DNA of 64,000 nt from Penicillus capitatus. Its lineage: Eukaryota; Chlorophyta. Shown here piece after piece: positions 63,801 through 64,000 of this stretch. The position numbers and the translations under genes are program-made. Position 1 is the stretch's first letter; the number at the start of each line of letters is the position of its first letter. Where the stretch lies: contig OZ287710.1 of the NCBI GenBank assembly GCA_965649825.1, positions 425,639 to 489,638 of the forward strand, written 5' to 3'. The notes beneath the pieces are model-generated. The model was given only the letters and a program-made list of their open reading frames with translations. It searched no databases and was not told the DNA's origin.

Positions 63801-64000
63801 GTCCTCGGGCTGTGGCGCGGCCTTTCCGGATTCGACATTTCGGCACACTGCGGCCGACGGAGGGCCACCGTCGGCAGTCTTCGACGCAGACGGGTGCGGG
63901 ACGTTTCGGGACACGCCGCGGATGCCAATCGGTGGAGGTTCGTTTGGCTTTGGGCGGTGTCGTACTTGGTTGAAATCGTGCGGTTACGTCGCATCAGGTG
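54834..64000. repeat. Tandem array of a 329-bp GC-rich satellite, about 28 copies
   Basis: The box GTGTAACCTGGCCTGT recurs with exact 329-bp spacing from 55140 to 63036, then at 325 bp for two units. Units differ at scattered sites and are clearly richer in G+C than the surrounding genes. Each carries two inverted repeats: GCCGACGG / CCGTCGGC around AGGGCCCA (for example 55965-55988) and GTTAC / GTAAC (55768-55789). The many long ORFs (188 codons plus strand, 109 codons minus strand) are a by-product of high G+C and few stops; 329 is not a multiple of three, no start context or intron signals repeat, and codon third positions vary no more than others. The array continues past the window end. 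Centromeric or subtelomeric satellite is possible. Confidence 0.95.

Noticed and set aside
54868-63973. Series of 188-codon plus-strand and 109-codon minus-strand ORFs repeating every 329 bp
   Set aside because: They arise from a GC-rich tandem repeat whose period is not a multiple of three. They overlap each other on both strands, and no promoter, start context or intron signal supports translation.

Overview
The window reads as nuclear DNA of a flagellated green alga with a very compact genome. Evidence for a eukaryotic nucleus: almost every gene is split by short GT-AG introns of about 35-60 nt (a few longer), and Pol I, Elongator, histone demethylase and nucleoporin genes are present. Evidence for a primary green plastid: a nuclear atpG (ATP synthase b') and a nuclear plastid-type L33 carry transit-like leaders without a signal peptide, and an Alfin-type protein and a PP2C-kinase fusion are plant-lineage families. 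Evidence for motile flagella: DRC1, IFT70 and a DNAAF11 fragment. I do not name a species.

Layout. 1-9858: phosphate transporter (partial), ELMO protein, LSD1-like amine oxidase, BCCIP, CID-domain protein, Elp3. 10030-19424: Rtt106-like protein, atpG, Alfin-Tudor protein, asparagine-synthetase-like protein, a small Rdx-family selenoprotein with in-frame TGA, rpl33, and two probable plastid membrane proteins. 19457-30037: S9 peptidase, SDHAF1, MTFP1-like, NUP88-like, DRC1, DUF4079 protein. 30038-38424: Pol I largest subunit and an MBOAT acyltransferase. 38441-47460: a decayed zone with a truncated sarcosine-oxidase-like gene, a gag-protease retroelement relic, a TypA/BipA pseudogene and a damaged alpha/beta hydrolase, surrounding an apparently intact IFT70 gene. 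48076-54333: NDUFB8, an MST/STE20-like kinase and a PP2C-kinase gene. 54601-54833: 5' part of DNAAF11, cut off by a tandem array of a GC-rich 329-bp satellite (about 28 copies) that runs to the window end.

Genes are packed head-to-head (16 and 27 bp between start codons) and tail-to-tail (one pair of overlapping stop codons), so many promoters must be bidirectional and 3' ends shared. Functional groups: plastid energy and translation (atpG, rpl33, small membrane proteins), mitochondrial assembly and respiration (SDHAF1, MTFP1-like, NDUFB8), flagellum (DRC1, IFT70, DNAAF11), chromatin, transcription and tRNA modification (LSD1-like, Rtt106-like, Alfin-Tudor, CID protein, Pol I, Elp3), and signalling (ELMO, MST-like kinase, PP2C-kinase).

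Exon joins were made by eye from splice signals and family similarity remembered by the reader; outer coordinates are start to stop codon unless stated, and introns lie inside the spans.
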